The translations under genes were made by a program, and so were the position numbers. Below, piece by piece: positions 49,745 through 49,868 of a DNA stretch of 49,868 bases; within the stretch, counting starts at the first letter, position 1; each line of letters opens with the position of its first letter. The DNA lies in the NCBI RefSeq assembly GCF_900240845.1, contig NZ_OERU01000007.1, positions 1 to 49,868 on the forward strand, read 5' to 3'. The notes under the pieces are model-generated. The model searched no databases, was not told the origin of the DNA, and was given only the letters and a program-made list of their open reading frames with translations. This DNA comes from Peptostreptococcus faecalis. GTDB taxonomy: Bacteria; Bacillota; Clostridia; Peptostreptococcales; Peptostreptococcaceae.

Positions 49745-49868
49745 ATGTCAATTATAGTAAATTTAGATGTAATGTTAGCAAAAAGAAAGAAGAGCTTAAA
49801 AGATTTATCTGAAGCAGTAGGGATAAGCAGCACAAATCTTTCTATATTGAAAACTGGAAAATCAAAAG
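49745..49868 (+). CDS. XRE/Cro family regulator, 5' part
   Basis: Starts 13 bp after the membrane protein gene, with AGAGAGGA upstream. The ~41 visible codons contain a helix-turn-helix (LAKRKKSLKDLSEAVGISST, then NLSILKTGKSK). The frame runs off the window edge. Confidence 0.85.
   Translation, partial: MSIIVNLDVMLAKRKKSLKDLSEAVGISSTNLSILKTGKSK

Overview
The window is from a low-GC Firmicute, probably a clostridium of the Peptostreptococcaceae type. The native parts are very AT-rich, have strong purine Shine-Dalgarno sites, and carry cell-wall-binding-repeat-2 (CWB2) surface proteins like those of Clostridioides and its relatives. Species is not claimed.

Host part, 1-20518. After the 3' end of one CWB2 protein come two aromatic-amino-acid operons: aroB-aroA-aroC-chorismate mutase on the + strand, and a fused aroE-aroK followed by aroQ on the - strand. 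Only DAHP synthase is missing for a path to chorismate and prephenate. A serine/arginine-rich cysteine protein of unknown function lies between the operons. Then follow truA, a serine-synthesis cluster (class V aminotransferase, serA, DUF1015 protein), a membrane protein/lipoprotein pair and rplM-rpsI. Immediately after rpsI lies a 3.4-kb decayed island: the rpsI 3' end and terminator are duplicated at its far side, and a tyrosine-integrase tail remains at its near side. The host part ends with a broken CWB2 remnant and an intact CWB2 protein.

Integrative conjugative element, about 20519-49061. This 28.5-kb unit is visibly richer in GC and has Tn1549-type conjugation gene order: replication-initiator-like protein, PcfB, VirD4, Maff2, VirB6-like, PrgI, VirB4, cytosine methyltransferase, CHAP hydrolase, DUF4315, DUF4366, topoisomerase III and ArdA-YodL on +; relaxase and MobC on -. 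Regulation and mobility genes follow: XRE, a small HTH, WYL, sigma-like proteins, TnpW and a large serine recombinase. Its ends are imperfect 16-bp inverted repeats inside a GCTGT direct repeat, and it has split the terminator of the preceding CWB2 gene. I recognised no antibiotic resistance gene. Cargo includes a PD-(D/E)XK nuclease-like gene, a topoisomerase-type zinc-ribbon protein, a DUF3800-like protein, a Ser/Thr kinase and a flavin-reductase-like protein. Three copies of one hairpin repeat bound the DUF3800 and kinase genes, which looks like a modular cargo (possibly defence) site. A GC-rich structured non-coding stretch upstream of tnpW may be a stand-alone HEARO/omega-RNA-like RNA. 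A second reading frame with its own Shine-Dalgarno overlaps the methyltransferase gene.

Beyond the element, host-type sequence resumes with a perfect 30-bp-arm palindrome, a DUF2975-like membrane protein and the start of an XRE regulator.
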